Below, in pieces: positions 17,948-26,353 of a DNA stretch of 64,000 nt. The stretch spans positions 62,001 through 126,000 of the forward strand of contig JAZKDT010000024.1 in assembly GCA_040387475.1 (NCBI GenBank). Reading direction: 5' to 3'. The stretch comes from UBA4416 sp040387475 (lineage in GTDB: Bacteria > Bacteroidota > Bacteroidia > B-17B0 > Aurantibacillaceae). The notes beneath the pieces are model-generated. The model searched no databases, was not told where the DNA came from, and saw only the letters and a list, made by a program, of their open reading frames with translations. A program made the translations under genes and the position numbers. Position 1 is the first letter of the stretch, and every line of letters begins with the position of its first letter.

Positions 17948-18009
17948 TTTGTAATTGCATAGTAACATCTTATCTTTATTTAGACTTTTTGGTAGACAAC
18001 GGTTTTAAA
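17948..18009 (+). repeat. 62-bp direct repeat, copy 1
   Basis: This segment begins TTTGTAATTGCATAG and ends GGTTTTAAA. It matches 18810-18871 at about 59 of 62 positions in the same orientation. The two copies are 862 bp apart and bracket the orphan membrane-protein gene at 18069. Confidence 0.9.
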
Positions 18010-18068
18010 ACGGCCGAAGCAAACCGCGAAAAACGTTAGGGTAAGCTTTTGACAACGAACATTCAATT

Positions 18069-18692
18069 ATGACAAAGACTAATATTCCATACTTTTCTTT
18101 AAGGCTTTTAACTGTGTTCTCATACTTTCTTCCTTTTGTTTTTTATTTGTCGACCTGTTCGAACGACTCAAATATCAAAGACGCATTTAATAAGGAGGAC
18201 GCAATACAAAATGAAAAAAATGAGCATCAAGTAAAACTTAATAACATAAATTCATTTATTTCTGCCATAGACACAATGACTGTTTATAAGAGTGAGGCAA
18301 TGGCAGAATTAGCAGAAAGGATTAATCACGAATTTCATAACACAGACAACGTTAACAACCTTAATGGAAATTTTAAAAGTATAATATATTTCCCGACAAA
18401 CTATTCACTTTCAGCTATTGGTACAATTATAGGTTATAAAAACCTTCTAGGCAAAATTCTAATTGGCATTAGTATATTTTTATCATTGATATCATTACTA
18501 TTATGGGTTTTAATAGACAAGTATAAAATTGCATTTTATTTATTATCATTAAATATTTTTACAATTACAGCATTTATAATTGACTGCTATGTTTCTAACG
18601 TATCTGTTCTGGCAGGAACCTGGACGCTATTGTTCCTTTTAATGATGCAGCTATTGACCGAAATACAAACCAAAAGAAAAGCCAGCCACTAA
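18069..18692 (+). CDS. Hypothetical membrane protein in repeat-bounded unit
   Basis: 207 residues. A hydrophobic N-terminal segment (YFSLRLLTVFSYFLPFVFYL, about residues 8-27) is followed by a polar helical region of about 90 residues rich in Asn, Asp, Lys and Glu, and then three closely spaced membrane helices (LIGISIFLSLISLLLWVL, AFYLLSLNIFTITAFII, WTLLFLLMMQLL). The C-terminus is basic (QTKRKASH). I do not recognise the family. It lies inside a segment flanked by two 62-bp direct repeats, the organisation expected for a mobile or duplicated cassette. It is noticeably more A+T-rich than the flanking conserved genes. Confidence 0.65.
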   Translation: MTKTNIPYFSLRLLTVFSYFLPFVFYLSTCSNDSNIKDAFNKEDAIQNEKNEHQVKLNNINSFISAIDTMTVYKSEAMAELAERINHEFHNTDNVNNLNGNFKSIIYFPTNYSLSAIGTIIGYKNLLGKILIGISIFLSLISLLLWVLIDKYKIAFYLLSLNIFTITAFIIDCYVSNVSVLAGTWTLLFLLMMQLLTEIQTKRKASH

Positions 18693-18699
18693 AACAGTG

Positions 18700-18766
18700 T
18701 GTGCTCCGGCCTTACAGACAATAAAGCCATTGGAAAGCATGGCTTCAAAAGCAATTCGAGAGCACA
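18700..18766. repeat. Nested inverted repeats downstream of orphan membrane gene
   Basis: Outer arms TGTGCTC (18700-18706) and GAGCACA (18760-18766) enclose inner arms AAGCCAT and ATGGCTT separated by 8 bases. Both pairs are perfect over 7 bp. The 67-bp element could fold into a stepped hairpin, similar in size to recombination sites of gene cassettes, but the canonical attC core GTTRRRY is not found at its ends. Confidence 0.6.
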
Positions 18767-18809
18767 TCGATAAACTCAGTAATCCCCTCAGTCACGTTAT
18801 TAATTTTTC

Positions 18810-18871
18810 TTTGCAATTGCATAGTAACATCTTATCTTTATTTAGACTTTTCGGTAGACAATGGTTTTAAA
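18810..18871 (+). repeat. 62-bp direct repeat, copy 2
   Basis: Begins TTTGCAATTGCATAG and ends GGTTTTAAA, differing from copy 1 (17948-18009) at about three positions. It lies 60 bp upstream of the truncated hemoglobin gene. An AAAACGTTA sequence follows both copies at a similar distance (about 30 bp). Confidence 0.9.
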
Positions 18872-18930
18872 TCTCATTACTCGTAGATCCAAAACGTTAA
18901 CTGTTATTGTAAAAAATTATAGACAAAAAA

Positions 18931-19410
18931 ATGAAAAATATACCTACACTTTACGAATGGGCAGGTGATATGAAAACCTTTGAAACTTTATTTACAAAGT
19001 TTTATGACAAGGTTTTGAAAGATGATTTACTGGCCGAAGTATTCCATAAGATGTCACCTGAGCATGTTAAACACGTTTCACATTTTGTGGCAGAAGTTTT
19101 TGGTGGCGACAAATTATATACAAAGGAAGACAAAGGAAGTCATGCACATATGATTGGCCAACACATTGGCAAAATGCTCACAGAAGAAAAACGACAGCGT
19201 TGGGTTCATTTACTGCTACAAACGGCGGACGAAATTGGTCTAAAAAGTGATCCTGAATTTCGCTCGGCATTCGTTGGCTATATCGAATGGGGAACAAGAC
19301 TAGCTGTCATTAATTCGCAATTAACAGAGAATCCCATGAACACAAATGAACCAATGCCAAAATGGGGTTGGGGAGAAACCGGTGGACCTTATATTTCAAA
19401 CGAAAATTAA
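18931..19410 (+). CDS. Group II truncated hemoglobin
   Basis: 159 residues, slightly longer than typical truncated globins (about 130) because of a polar C-terminal tail (EPMPKWGWGETGGPYISNEN). The opening PTLYEWAGDMKTFETLFTKFYDKV is the A/B-helix pattern of truncated hemoglobins. His78 is the likely proximal F8 haem ligand and Trp91 (RQRWVHLL), 13 residues later, is the TrpG8 that marks group II. TrpG8 globins bind O2 tightly and are linked to O2/NO chemistry and peroxide or nitrite reactions in the cytoplasm. It lies alone in the accessory region, preceded by the second 62-bp repeat. Confidence 0.88.
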   Translation: MKNIPTLYEWAGDMKTFETLFTKFYDKVLKDDLLAEVFHKMSPEHVKHVSHFVAEVFGGDKLYTKEDKGSHAHMIGQHIGKMLTEEKRQRWVHLLLQTADEIGLKSDPEFRSAFVGYIEWGTRLAVINSQLTENPMNTNEPMPKWGWGETGGPYISNEN

Positions 19411-19475
19411 ACATTGCGGTGGAGGAGTTTTCCAAAACGACAGAAGTAAAGCTTTAAGTCTTTAAAAGTATTTAT

Positions 19476-19982
19476 ATGAAAACCATATCACTCAAAGATT
19501 TTGCTTTAACGGGCTTTATAGATAAGATAACAACGGGTTCGAGCACCGACGAACTTGTAAAGAATTTTGGAAACCCGGAGTATATTTTTGATACTGATGA
19601 TTGTGGCATCATGTATTATGGAGATTACGAATTTCATTACTGGAAAAATACAAAGACTATATATTTAATACAAAATGTGACGCTAAGTAGCAAGATGATT
19701 AACTTTATAAATAGTAGTTTTAACGTCGATCCGTGGTTTTTGAAAACTGGCAGGGAATTTACTTTTAAAGAGGTTAAATCGATTCTTGAAAAGGAGACTG
19801 TAAAGTATACCATAGATCATGAAAATGATTTTATAACATTTAAGAGTGGTGTATTTTTAGACTTTGTTAGTGGTTACAAAGGCTACGGTGGAAATAATGA
19901 GCATATTGAAAATTGGAAAAACTTTGATATAAGTGTAAACGATGTTGAAGACTACATCTTGAAAGGGATAAGAAAGGAATGA
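19476..19982 (+). CDS. Hypothetical protein
   Basis: 168 residues from the ATG at 19476, no signal peptide or membrane segment. The sequence begins MKTISLKDFALTGFIDKITTGSS, with a TDELVKNFGNPEYIFDTDDCGIMYYGDYEFHYW region of alternating acidic and aromatic residues. The N-terminal 'G(S/T)S..(D/E)(E/L)(V/L)...(F/L)G.P' layout recalls small orphan proteins found among immunity-like and cassette-borne genes. I do not recognise a family and cannot assign a function. It is bordered by non-coding spacers on both sides and lies in the same accessory block as the repeat-bounded unit. Confidence 0.65.
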   Translation: MKTISLKDFALTGFIDKITTGSSTDELVKNFGNPEYIFDTDDCGIMYYGDYEFHYWKNTKTIYLIQNVTLSSKMINFINSSFNVDPWFLKTGREFTFKEVKSILEKETVKYTIDHENDFITFKSGVFLDFVSGYKGYGGNNEHIENWKNFDISVNDVEDYILKGIRKE

Positions 19983-20147
19983 TAAAAACGCTTGGTAACG
20001 CTGATCATGCAAGCCTTACAGACAACAAGCAACTGTAAAAGTGTATCATCAAAAAAAATGTCGTAAACAGCCCGCTGAATTGTCGTTTTAACCCCTTGCG
20101 GATATTGAAGATTACGAGCACCTTTGTTTAAATAAAAAATAAAGCAT

Positions 20148-20582
20148 ATGGCAATTATAAACCCACACATTAACTTTAACGGAAATGCTGAAGAAGCATT
20201 CAATTTTTACAGATCGGTATTTGGCGGAGAGTTCAAAACAATCGTTCGCTTAAAAGACATCTCCAGTGCTGAGTTTCCGGTAGCAAAAGAGGACGAACAT
20301 AAGATCATGCACATTGCTTTGCCAATATCCCACAATATCCTGATGGGTAACGACGTGCCGGAAAGTATGGGTCCGGTGAATGAAAATGAAAACAGGTCTA
20401 AGATCTCCATCAGCGCAGAAAGCCGCGAAGAAGCCGACAAATTATTTAACGGCCTTTCGGCGGGCGGCACTGTTGAAATGCCAATTGGCGATAGTCCGTG
20501 GGGTTCTTATTTTGCTATGTTCAGAGACAAATACGGCATTGAGTGGATGGTAGATTTTGTACCAGCAAGCAGCGGAAAATAG
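20148..20582 (+). CDS. VOC family protein (PhnB/glyoxalase-like)
   Basis: 144 residues. INPHINFNGNAEEAFNFYRSVFGGEF is the standard opening of PhnB-like VOC-fold proteins, followed by HIALPISHNILMGND and the C-terminal DSPWGSYFAMFRDKYGIEWMVDFV, which closes the paired beta-alpha-beta3 fold. VOC proteins bind a metal or small ligand in a cup formed by two modules; members include glyoxalases, antibiotic resistance proteins and demethylubiquinone-like proteins. Substrate cannot be told from the sequence. It is cytoplasmic and apparently monocistronic, 68 bp before the HD-domain gene, which has its own promoter. Confidence 0.9.
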   Translation: MAIINPHINFNGNAEEAFNFYRSVFGGEFKTIVRLKDISSAEFPVAKEDEHKIMHIALPISHNILMGNDVPESMGPVNENENRSKISISAESREEADKLFNGLSAGGTVEMPIGDSPWGSYFAMFRDKYGIEWMVDFVPASSGK

Positions 20583-20603
20583 TTGCGGATAACAGGTTGC
20601 TTT

Positions 20604-20632
20604 TTGCCAATGTATAAAAACAGGTATCTTTG
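20604..20632 (+). promoter_or_regulatory. Bacteroidota promoter for HD hydrolase gene
   Basis: TTG at 20604-20606, an 18-nt spacer, and TATCTTTG at 20625-20632 fit TTG-N18/19-TAnnTTTG. The expected start of transcription is only a few bases before the ATG at 20651, so the leader is very short. Confidence 0.65.
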
Positions 20633-20650
20633 ATACACATTTTGATACCT

Positions 20651-21250
20651 ATGCATCCCGACAATTTATTAAAGCAAGTAGCTTTCATCAAAGAGATTGA
20701 TAAGCTCAAATACATTCAGCGCAAAACTAAATTATTTAACAGCAACAGGCACGAAAATGATGCTGAGCACAGCTGGCACTTGGCCATGATGGCTCTTGTA
20801 TTGGCTCAACATTCAGACAAGCCCATAGATGTGTTAAAGGTTTTGAAAATGGTTTTAATACATGACCTTGTAGAGATTGATGCAGGAGATACTTTTATTT
20901 ATGACACTTTAAAAAATCATACGAATACCGATGAAGAACTCATAGCGGCTAATCGTATTTTTGGGCTATTACCCATAGAGCAAGCCGAAGAATTTATCAG
21001 CATTTGGAAAGAGTTTGAAGATGGCCTTACTCACGAAGCAAAGTTTGCCAAATCAATGGATCGCTTTGAACCGCTGCTCCAAAACACATCCAACAACGGA
21101 GGCACGTGGGTAGAATTTAATGTGCCTTATGAAAAAGTATACGCTAAGAAAAAAGCTATTCAAAACGGATCAACCACCATTTGGAACTATGCAGAGGCCT
21201 TGATCAATGAAAGTGTAGAGAAAGGCATTCTTATAAAAAAGGCTGAATAA
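20651..21250 (+). CDS. HD domain hydrolase (YfbR/HDDC2-like 5'-nucleotidase)
   Basis: 199 residues from the ATG at 20651; a reading from 20630 would begin inside the promoter -7 box and is rejected. Metal-binding HD-domain residues are clear: ENDAEHSWHLAMMAL supplies the first His, LIHDLVEIDAGDTF supplies the His-Asp pair and downstream acidic residues, and KSMDRFEPLLQ supplies the distal Asp. The family hydrolyses deoxynucleoside 5'-monophosphates in the cytoplasm (YfbR) or related phosphate esters. No partner genes are adjacent. Confidence 0.9.
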   Translation: MHPDNLLKQVAFIKEIDKLKYIQRKTKLFNSNRHENDAEHSWHLAMMALVLAQHSDKPIDVLKVLKMVLIHDLVEIDAGDTFIYDTLKNHTNTDEELIAANRIFGLLPIEQAEEFISIWKEFEDGLTHEAKFAKSMDRFEPLLQNTSNNGGTWVEFNVPYEKVYAKKKAIQNGSTTIWNYAEALINESVEKGILIKKAE

Positions 21251-21306
21251 GTTTTATTCTCACAGATTCTATGAACGGCATTGACTGCAATGCTATTATG
21301 AAAAAC

Positions 21307-21336
21307 AAAGATCCAAAACATAACTCCTGGATCTTT
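21307..21336 (-). terminator. Intergenic terminator (convergent genes)
   Basis: AAAGATCCA and TGGATCTTT form a perfect 9-bp stem around a 12-nt loop. On the minus strand it is followed by a T-rich stretch (TTTGTTTTTC), so it mainly serves the small gene ending at 21345; it may also stop transcripts of the HD gene. Confidence 0.7.
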
Positions 21337-21344
21337 AAGTAATG

Positions 21345-21620
21345 TTATGCAATCTCATTATAAAATGAAGTGTCAAAACCGCCGATAACTCCAGCTTTTC
21401 TTTGGTTCTCTTCCCATACCGGATTTGCAAGCATACCTTTGGCCACTTCCAGGCTCGGGTAATCGGAGATGAGAGAAATGCTTTTATCATCGTCTATAGA
21501 CTGATAAATACCTTTCACTACGATACCCATTTTTTTTCGAAACTCGTCAGCTTCGTCGTAAGTTTTTTTCCATTTGTCAAAGTTCTCAACTCTGATCTTT
21601 ACCATTAATGTTATTGCCAT
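21345..21620 (-). CDS. Small dimeric alpha-beta-barrel-like protein
   Basis: 91 residues, no signal peptide. The beginning MVKIRVENFDKWKKTYDEADEFRKKMGI, followed by ISLISDYPSLEVAKGMLANPVWEENQRKAGV, is the ferredoxin-like beta-alpha-beta pattern of dimeric alpha-beta barrel proteins (antibiotic-biosynthesis-monooxygenase-like). Such proteins may be monooxygenases or simple ligand binders; here no catalytic residues can be named. It lies just downstream of the Crp/Fnr regulator on the same strand and may be in its transcription unit, 71 bp away. An internal ATG six codons in is an alternative start. Confidence 0.8.
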   Translation of the reverse strand: MAITLMVKIRVENFDKWKKTYDEADEFRKKMGIVVKGIYQSIDDDKSISLISDYPSLEVAKGMLANPVWEENQRKAGVIGGFDTSFYNEIA

Positions 21621-21691
21621 AAGTTTTTTTTAATTCTATTCGGCAAAACTAAGAAGGGAGACACATAAAAAAGTTGATCCAAATCAACAAA

Positions 21692-22273
21692 TTAACCTTT
21701 GGCAATTTTATTTCGGATGCGGCTAATGGTTTCAGTGCGTACGCCTAAATAATTAGCAATATGATGTTGTGGCACACGTAATATTAAAGACGGTCTTTCT
21801 TTTAAAAGTTCCATATAAAGCGCTTCAGGCGTTTCTGTTTTTAACCGGTTAGATTGCTCGAGCAGTTTAGCATGATCGGCGGGATATTTCTTTATAAAAT
21901 ATTTACCATAGGCCGGGAATTTCTCCATGGCGTAGTCAGCGTTGTCAATGGTCATTCCGAGAATTTCGCAGTCTTCCAAAGCCTGCATGGTAACGTTCGT
22001 TGGCACTTTATTCCGCATGCTTCCTATTTGTCCCGACCAGGTTCCTTCTTCTACAAACAAAATATTTTGTTCTTCGCCCTTTTCGGTGGTAATGTATTGC
22101 CTTACGCATCCTTTCAAAATAAAAGGACTATATCTTGGTATTTCTCCCATGCGGTAAAAGACCTCATTCTTTTTTAAAATAAATGGCACAAGCAGCTTTA
22201 AAAACTCTTTAAAGTCTTCTTCCGGAAAATCGACATAATCGAGGAAATGTTTGTAGAACAATGTGGTATCCAA
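21692..22273 (-). CDS. Crp/Fnr family transcriptional regulator
   Basis: 193 residues. An N-terminal cyclic-nucleotide-binding-like beta roll (FILKKNEVFYRMGEIPRYSPFILKGCVRQY, about residues 30-115) is followed by a dimerisation helix and a short C-terminal helix-turn-helix (PQHHIANYLGVRTETISRIRNKI). The cysteines do not form an Fnr-type FeS cluster motif, so the effector is unknown; many Bacteroidota members of this type have no known ligand. It begins 12 bases after the end of the seven-PAS kinase gene, which suggests a transcription unit of response regulator, kinase and regulator. Activator or repressor function cannot be decided. Confidence 0.93.
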   Translation of the reverse strand: MDTTLFYKHFLDYVDFPEEDFKEFLKLLVPFILKKNEVFYRMGEIPRYSPFILKGCVRQYITTEKGEEQNILFVEEGTWSGQIGSMRNKVPTNVTMQALEDCEILGMTIDNADYAMEKFPAYGKYFIKKYPADHAKLLEQSNRLKTETPEALYMELLKERPSLILRVPQHHIANYLGVRTETISRIRNKIAKG

Positions 22274-22284
22274 AATAATCCTGT

Positions 22285-25200
22285 TTATTGTGGCAATAAA
22301 ATATGAAATACTGCCCCGCCGTTATCGCCAACAGCAGCCGCTATATGCCCTTCGTGGGTGTTAACTATTTTGCGACAAATGGATAAACCAATGCCGGTTC
22401 CTTCAAATTCGGTTTTAGCGTGCAGTCGCTGAAAGATCTTAAAGATACGGTCAGCATGTTCCTGATCAAAACCGATACCGTTATCACTAAATTGTATGTG
22501 ATGATATTTTTTAAGCTGATCAAGCTGCGGGTGGCTCAAAACCTCTTGTGCACTGGCGGTAGCCAACGTGATTTTTATTACCGGCCTTATTTCGGGCCGT
22601 ATATATTTTAATGAGTTAGACATAAGATTACTGAAGAGCTGTATCATTTGAGACGGGATAGCTTCTATAATGGGTAAGTCAGAATCTTCTATTACAGCCT
22701 GCCGTTGTTCTATCAGCAACTCAAAATCTGTTTTCACATTTTTAATAACCTCTGAAAGATTAACTTTCTCAAACCCATCTACCTTTGCCGATATCTGTGA
22801 ATAAGCTAATACATCACGCACCAGCTTGGTCATCCTATCGGTTGATCCATATATCTTGGAAATATAATCTTTTGTTTTATCGCTGATATCCGGAATGCTA
22901 TGTTCCAGTAATTGTGTAAAGGTGCTGATCTTACGAATAGGCTCCTGCAAATCATGAGAGGCAATGTAAGCAAACTGTTCCAGCTCAGCATTGGAACGTT
23001 TGAGCCTGAGGTTGGATTCATCGAGTTCCCTGGTACGTTCAACAACCGCTGCTTCAATTTCTTTACGGGTTTCTACCTGGTGAGTTACCTCAACTGCCAT
23101 CACGATAACCTTTGCCACCCTGGCACCGTCCATCACGGGAATATATTCAAATGTTAAAACGATATGTTCAGGAACACCATTGCGTACAAGCACCATTTCA
23201 TTTTCTTCCGTCGTATATTTAATTCCTGTCTCGAAAACTTTTGTCAGTACCGGTTCAAAAATGTGAGCTACTTCGTGGAGAACTGTCCAGTAAGGATTAC
23301 CTGCATATTGTTCGCGTGTCTTACCAGATATTTCCAAGAATCGTTCATTTACATCCTCCACCATAACAGGTGTTCCACTTACGACACAAATTCCTATCGG
23401 CGCTGCTGTGATCAGATCCCGTAATTCTTTCTCTTTTTGTTCAATCTTGTGACGCGCCACAACATGGTCGGTAATTTCGGTAGCTGTAGCCATCATCCCG
23501 TATATTTCGCCCGATACTTTGCGGAGTGCTTTGTAAGTATAACTGTAGTAACCAGTATAAGGTTTCCCAAAACGTACCAAATTAATTTGTTCTTCAGCCT
23601 GCACAAAAGTTTCTCCGGTAGTTAGTACTTGTATCATTTTTTTCTCGAGTGAAGAACCGGCTAGTTCAGGAATTGCTTCGGCAAAGGGTTTACCCAGAAT
23701 GGAATCATCGCGCCCCAACAGCTGAAGCATGTTTTCGTTAACGATAGTGATGGTAAGATCGGCACCGGTATAAACCACTTTAGCGATGGGCGAATTATGG
23801 ATCACATCGCGAGAGAACAATTCGCTTTCCTCTATTTTTTTGCGATTTAATACGTGCTCTGTAATATCTGTAGCATGAACAATAATCCCCATTATCCTGC
23901 CGTCGGAATTTGTATGCGGTGTATACACTATGCTGAGCCATTTGTCCCCGTTCATCCTTGTAGGCGCAAACATCTCATAGCGTACCTGTTCGCCCGCGTA
24001 AGCTTTTACGAGATTAGGATGTGTTTTAGCGTAGGCCTCCTCCCCGATAAATTGACGAACTGTTTTTCCAAGTGCTTCATGTTCATTTACACCAAACCAT
24101 TTTTGAAAAACAATGTTATAGGATAAATAACGTTGATCCGAATCGAGGTAAAAGATCATGGCAGGTACTGTATCACGCATCAATTGGAGATGTGCTTCGC
24201 TCTCCTTCATCTTCTGTTGCGATTTTATTTGCTCGGTTACATCTACCGCAATATCCAGAATAGCATAAATCTCACCATCAGCATTGCGCAAAGGTGTATA
24301 ACTAATGTTGTAATAATTATCATTGAGTACCCCGTTTTGCACAATTTTTACAAGCGACGCAGGACTGACGAACGGAACACCGGTTGTATATACATCATCG
24401 AGTATTTTCAAAAATGCCTGTCCCTCCGTAATTAATTCGGGCATGGCTTCACGCAGAGGTAACCCCACAATATTGTGGCCTTTTCCCACTATATCAATAA
24501 ATGTCTGGTTTGGATTTTCGATGATCAGATCTCTGCCCACAAATAAACCTATCCCTGCCGGAGCGGCCTGGATAACATTCCGCAACTTTGATTCACTTTC
24601 TTCTATTTTTTTTCGAGTACTCACCTGTTCGGTAACATCTGTGGCTACTACTAAAATTCCTGTAGTAACTCCATCTTCTTCAATGGGCTGATAGATGAGA
24701 TCCACGTGAATCTTTTCCATCACACCATTTCTTACCAGGTCAACGCCTATTTCTTTTGCTATATAAGGAACTCCGGTATCCAATACTCCCTGCAAAAGCA
24801 GATCAAAGCCCTGGCCTTTTAACTCTGGCAAAGCTTCCAAAAGCGGTTTATTAATTATTTCATGAGGCTTGCGCCCCACCAGGCTTCCGTAAAATGAATT
24901 GGCCATTTTAAACACCAGTTGCTCTTTGCCAATGGTAGCAATACCTACCGGCGACTCTTCAAATAAAGCCAACAATTCCTGCTGGCTTTTTTCGAGTTTT
25001 TGTTTGGCGTAAACTTGCGCGGTAACATCAACAGCCATATCCATTACGCCATAAATTTCGCCGGCTGCGTTGCGCACGGCTTTATAGGTAAAGTCAAAAT
25101 AAAACGGAGTCAATTTTCCGCCAACCACTAATTCACATAATGTTTGGGTTGCTTCAAACGATTTTCCGGTAGTAAACACATCATCGAGAATCTCTAAAAA

Positions 25201-25884
25201 GGATTGTCCCTTTAATTCAGGTAAAGCTTCAGCTAAAGGCATTCCTAATACGGATGGTCCCTTACCCCAGATATCAATCATTTTCTGATTAGCTAATTCG
25301 ATCAGCATATCCTTTCCAACAAATAACGCCGTTGCTACCGGCGCTTCTTCTATCATAGAGCGCATGCGCGCTTCACTTTCTTTAATATTGTTCAGGGCAT
25401 TTACTTTATCGGTTGTTTCAAGCGTAATGCATTGGATACCACCAACAGTTCCATCCTGTATATAAATAGGAATATAAGACACATTGAAATAACATACTTC
25501 CGGAAATCCGTTTTTATCGACGATAAGCTGCGAATCCTGATGATAAATAGTTTCGCCACTCATGACCCTTTTAAACAATTCTTCAACAACAGGCCATCTT
25601 TGAGATGTATTTTTTACGGGTTGTCCCATAGCGCTAGGATGCCTGGTATTACCAAAAGAAGGAATAAAGGCATCGTTATACAACTGTATATAGTCTTTTC
25701 CCCACATGATGCACATCGCTATAGGCGCATCCAGCATTAGCCGCAATGCACTCTTTAATTCTGCCGGCCATGCTTCTGCACTTCCAAGCGGTGTAGCTAA
25801 CCAATTGAAACTACGGATTAACGCGCCGGTTTCTCCACCTCCTTTTAAGAAGCCTGAGTTTGGATGAATGTCTGTTGAGTGCAA
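22285..25884 (-). CDS. Seven-PAS sensor histidine kinase (soluble)
   Basis: 1199 residues with no signal peptide or membrane segment, hence cytoplasmic. Seven consecutive PAS-type modules of about 125 residues fill residues 15-935; modules 2, 3, 4 and 6 share the phrases P(x)GIxxF, LxEALPELKG and GEIYGxxDxAxDVTxQ, which indicates internal duplication. The kinase core follows: HisKA with IASHDLQEPIRKI, phospho-accepting His977, then an HATPase domain with NLMSNSLKY (N box), DNGIGF (G1) and GTGIGLS (G2). It is preceded 14 bp upstream by a single-domain response regulator. The role is inferred to be integration of several cytoplasmic signals and phosphotransfer to that regulator. The ligands are unknown. 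Confidence 0.95.
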   Translation of the reverse strand: MHSTDIHPNSGFLKGGGETGALIRSFNWLATPLGSAEAWPAELKSALRLMLDAPIAMCIMWGKDYIQLYNDAFIPSFGNTRHPSAMGQPVKNTSQRWPVVEELFKRVMSGETIYHQDSQLIVDKNGFPEVCYFNVSYIPIYIQDGTVGGIQCITLETTDKVNALNNIKESEARMRSMIEEAPVATALFVGKDMLIELANQKMIDIWGKGPSVLGMPLAEALPELKGQSFLEILDDVFTTGKSFEATQTLCELVVGGKLTPFYFDFTYKAVRNAAGEIYGVMDMAVDVTAQVYAKQKLEKSQQELLALFEESPVGIATIGKEQLVFKMANSFYGSLVGRKPHEIINKPLLEALPELKGQGFDLLLQGVLDTGVPYIAKEIGVDLVRNGVMEKIHVDLIYQPIEEDGVTTGILVVATDVTEQVSTRKKIEESESKLRNVIQAAPAGIGLFVGRDLIIENPNQTFIDIVGKGHNIVGLPLREAMPELITEGQAFLKILDDVYTTGVPFVSPASLVKIVQNGVLNDNYYNISYTPLRNADGEIYAILDIAVDVTEQIKSQQKMKESEAHLQLMRDTVPAMIFYLDSDQRYLSYNIVFQKWFGVNEHEALGKTVRQFIGEEAYAKTHPNLVKAYAGEQVRYEMFAPTRMNGDKWLSIVYTPHTNSDGRIMGIIVHATDITEHVLNRKKIEESELFSRDVIHNSPIAKVVYTGADLTITIVNENMLQLLGRDDSILGKPFAEAIPELAGSSLEKKMIQVLTTGETFVQAEEQINLVRFGKPYTGYYSYTYKALRKVSGEIYGMMATATEITDHVVARHKIEQKEKELRDLITAAPIGICVVSGTPVMVEDVNERFLEISGKTREQYAGNPYWTVLHEVAHIFEPVLTKVFETGIKYTTEENEMVLVRNGVPEHIVLTFEYIPVMDGARVAKVIVMAVEVTHQVETRKEIEAAVVERTRELDESNLRLKRSNAELEQFAYIASHDLQEPIRKISTFTQLLEHSIPDISDKTKDYISKIYGSTDRMTKLVRDVLAYSQISAKVDGFEKVNLSEVIKNVKTDFELLIEQRQAVIEDSDLPIIEAIPSQMIQLFSNLMSNSLKYIRPEIRPVIKITLATASAQEVLSHPQLDQLKKYHHIQFSDNGIGFDQEHADRIFKIFQRLHAKTEFEGTGIGLSICRKIVNTHEGHIAAAVGDNGGAVFHILLPQ

Positions 25885-25898
25885 TGGTATAGTACTAT

Positions 25899-26279
25899 TT
25901 AATTAATGATGGGTTTAAGAATATCTACTAAGGTATCAAAACGATTAGGTTTTGTAATAAAATCAATAGCCCCTAGTTGTTTAGTGCCTGCAATGGTAGA
26001 TGGATTTGACGTTGTAGAAAATATAATAACAGGTATGTGTTTAAGATGATCGATCTTTTTGATCCGGGTTAAAAACTCCTCGCCACTCATAACAGGCATA
26101 TTCAGATCCAAAAAAATAATATCGGGATCAATCTCGTTAGCGTCTAATTTATCGAGCGCTACTTTGGCATTTGTAAAAGAGCTAAAATTCAATTGTTTTG
26201 AAACCAGGGAAAGAGCAGTGCCAAAAATCTCATGATCTTCCGCATCATCATCTATAAGTACTATGTTTTGATATTGCAT
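25899..26279 (-). CDS. Single-domain response regulator (CheY-like)
   Basis: 126 residues consisting only of a receiver domain. The acidic pocket residues are at Asp10-Asp12 (LIDDDAEDHEIF), the phospho-acceptor is Asp58 (IIFLDLNMPVMSG), and the conserved Lys is in DFITKPN near residue 110. There is no DNA-binding or enzymatic output domain, so it must act by protein interaction or as a phosphorelay intermediate. It is transcribed immediately before the seven-PAS kinase, its probable partner. Rcp1-type regulators, which this sequence resembles (DDDxxDxxI, SGEEFL), are usual partners of PAS/phytochrome kinases. Confidence 0.95.
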   Translation of the reverse strand: MQYQNIVLIDDDAEDHEIFGTALSLVSKQLNFSSFTNAKVALDKLDANEIDPDIIFLDLNMPVMSGEEFLTRIKKIDHLKHIPVIIFSTTSNPSTIAGTKQLGAIDFITKPNRFDTLVDILKPIIN

Positions 26280-26353
26280 TGAGTAAATATATAAAATGTA
26301 TTTAAAATTTTGACCCCGAATATGTTAACTAAAAAACATATTTAGTATATGGG

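Noticed and set aside
17948..18871. Canonical integron cassette array
   Set aside because: No integrase and no convincing GTTRRRY core pairs at attC spacing; only cassette-like repeats are supported.
20583..20650. Longer HD-hydrolase start at 20630
   Set aside because: That start lies within the promoter -7 box and the family begins at the ATG 20651.
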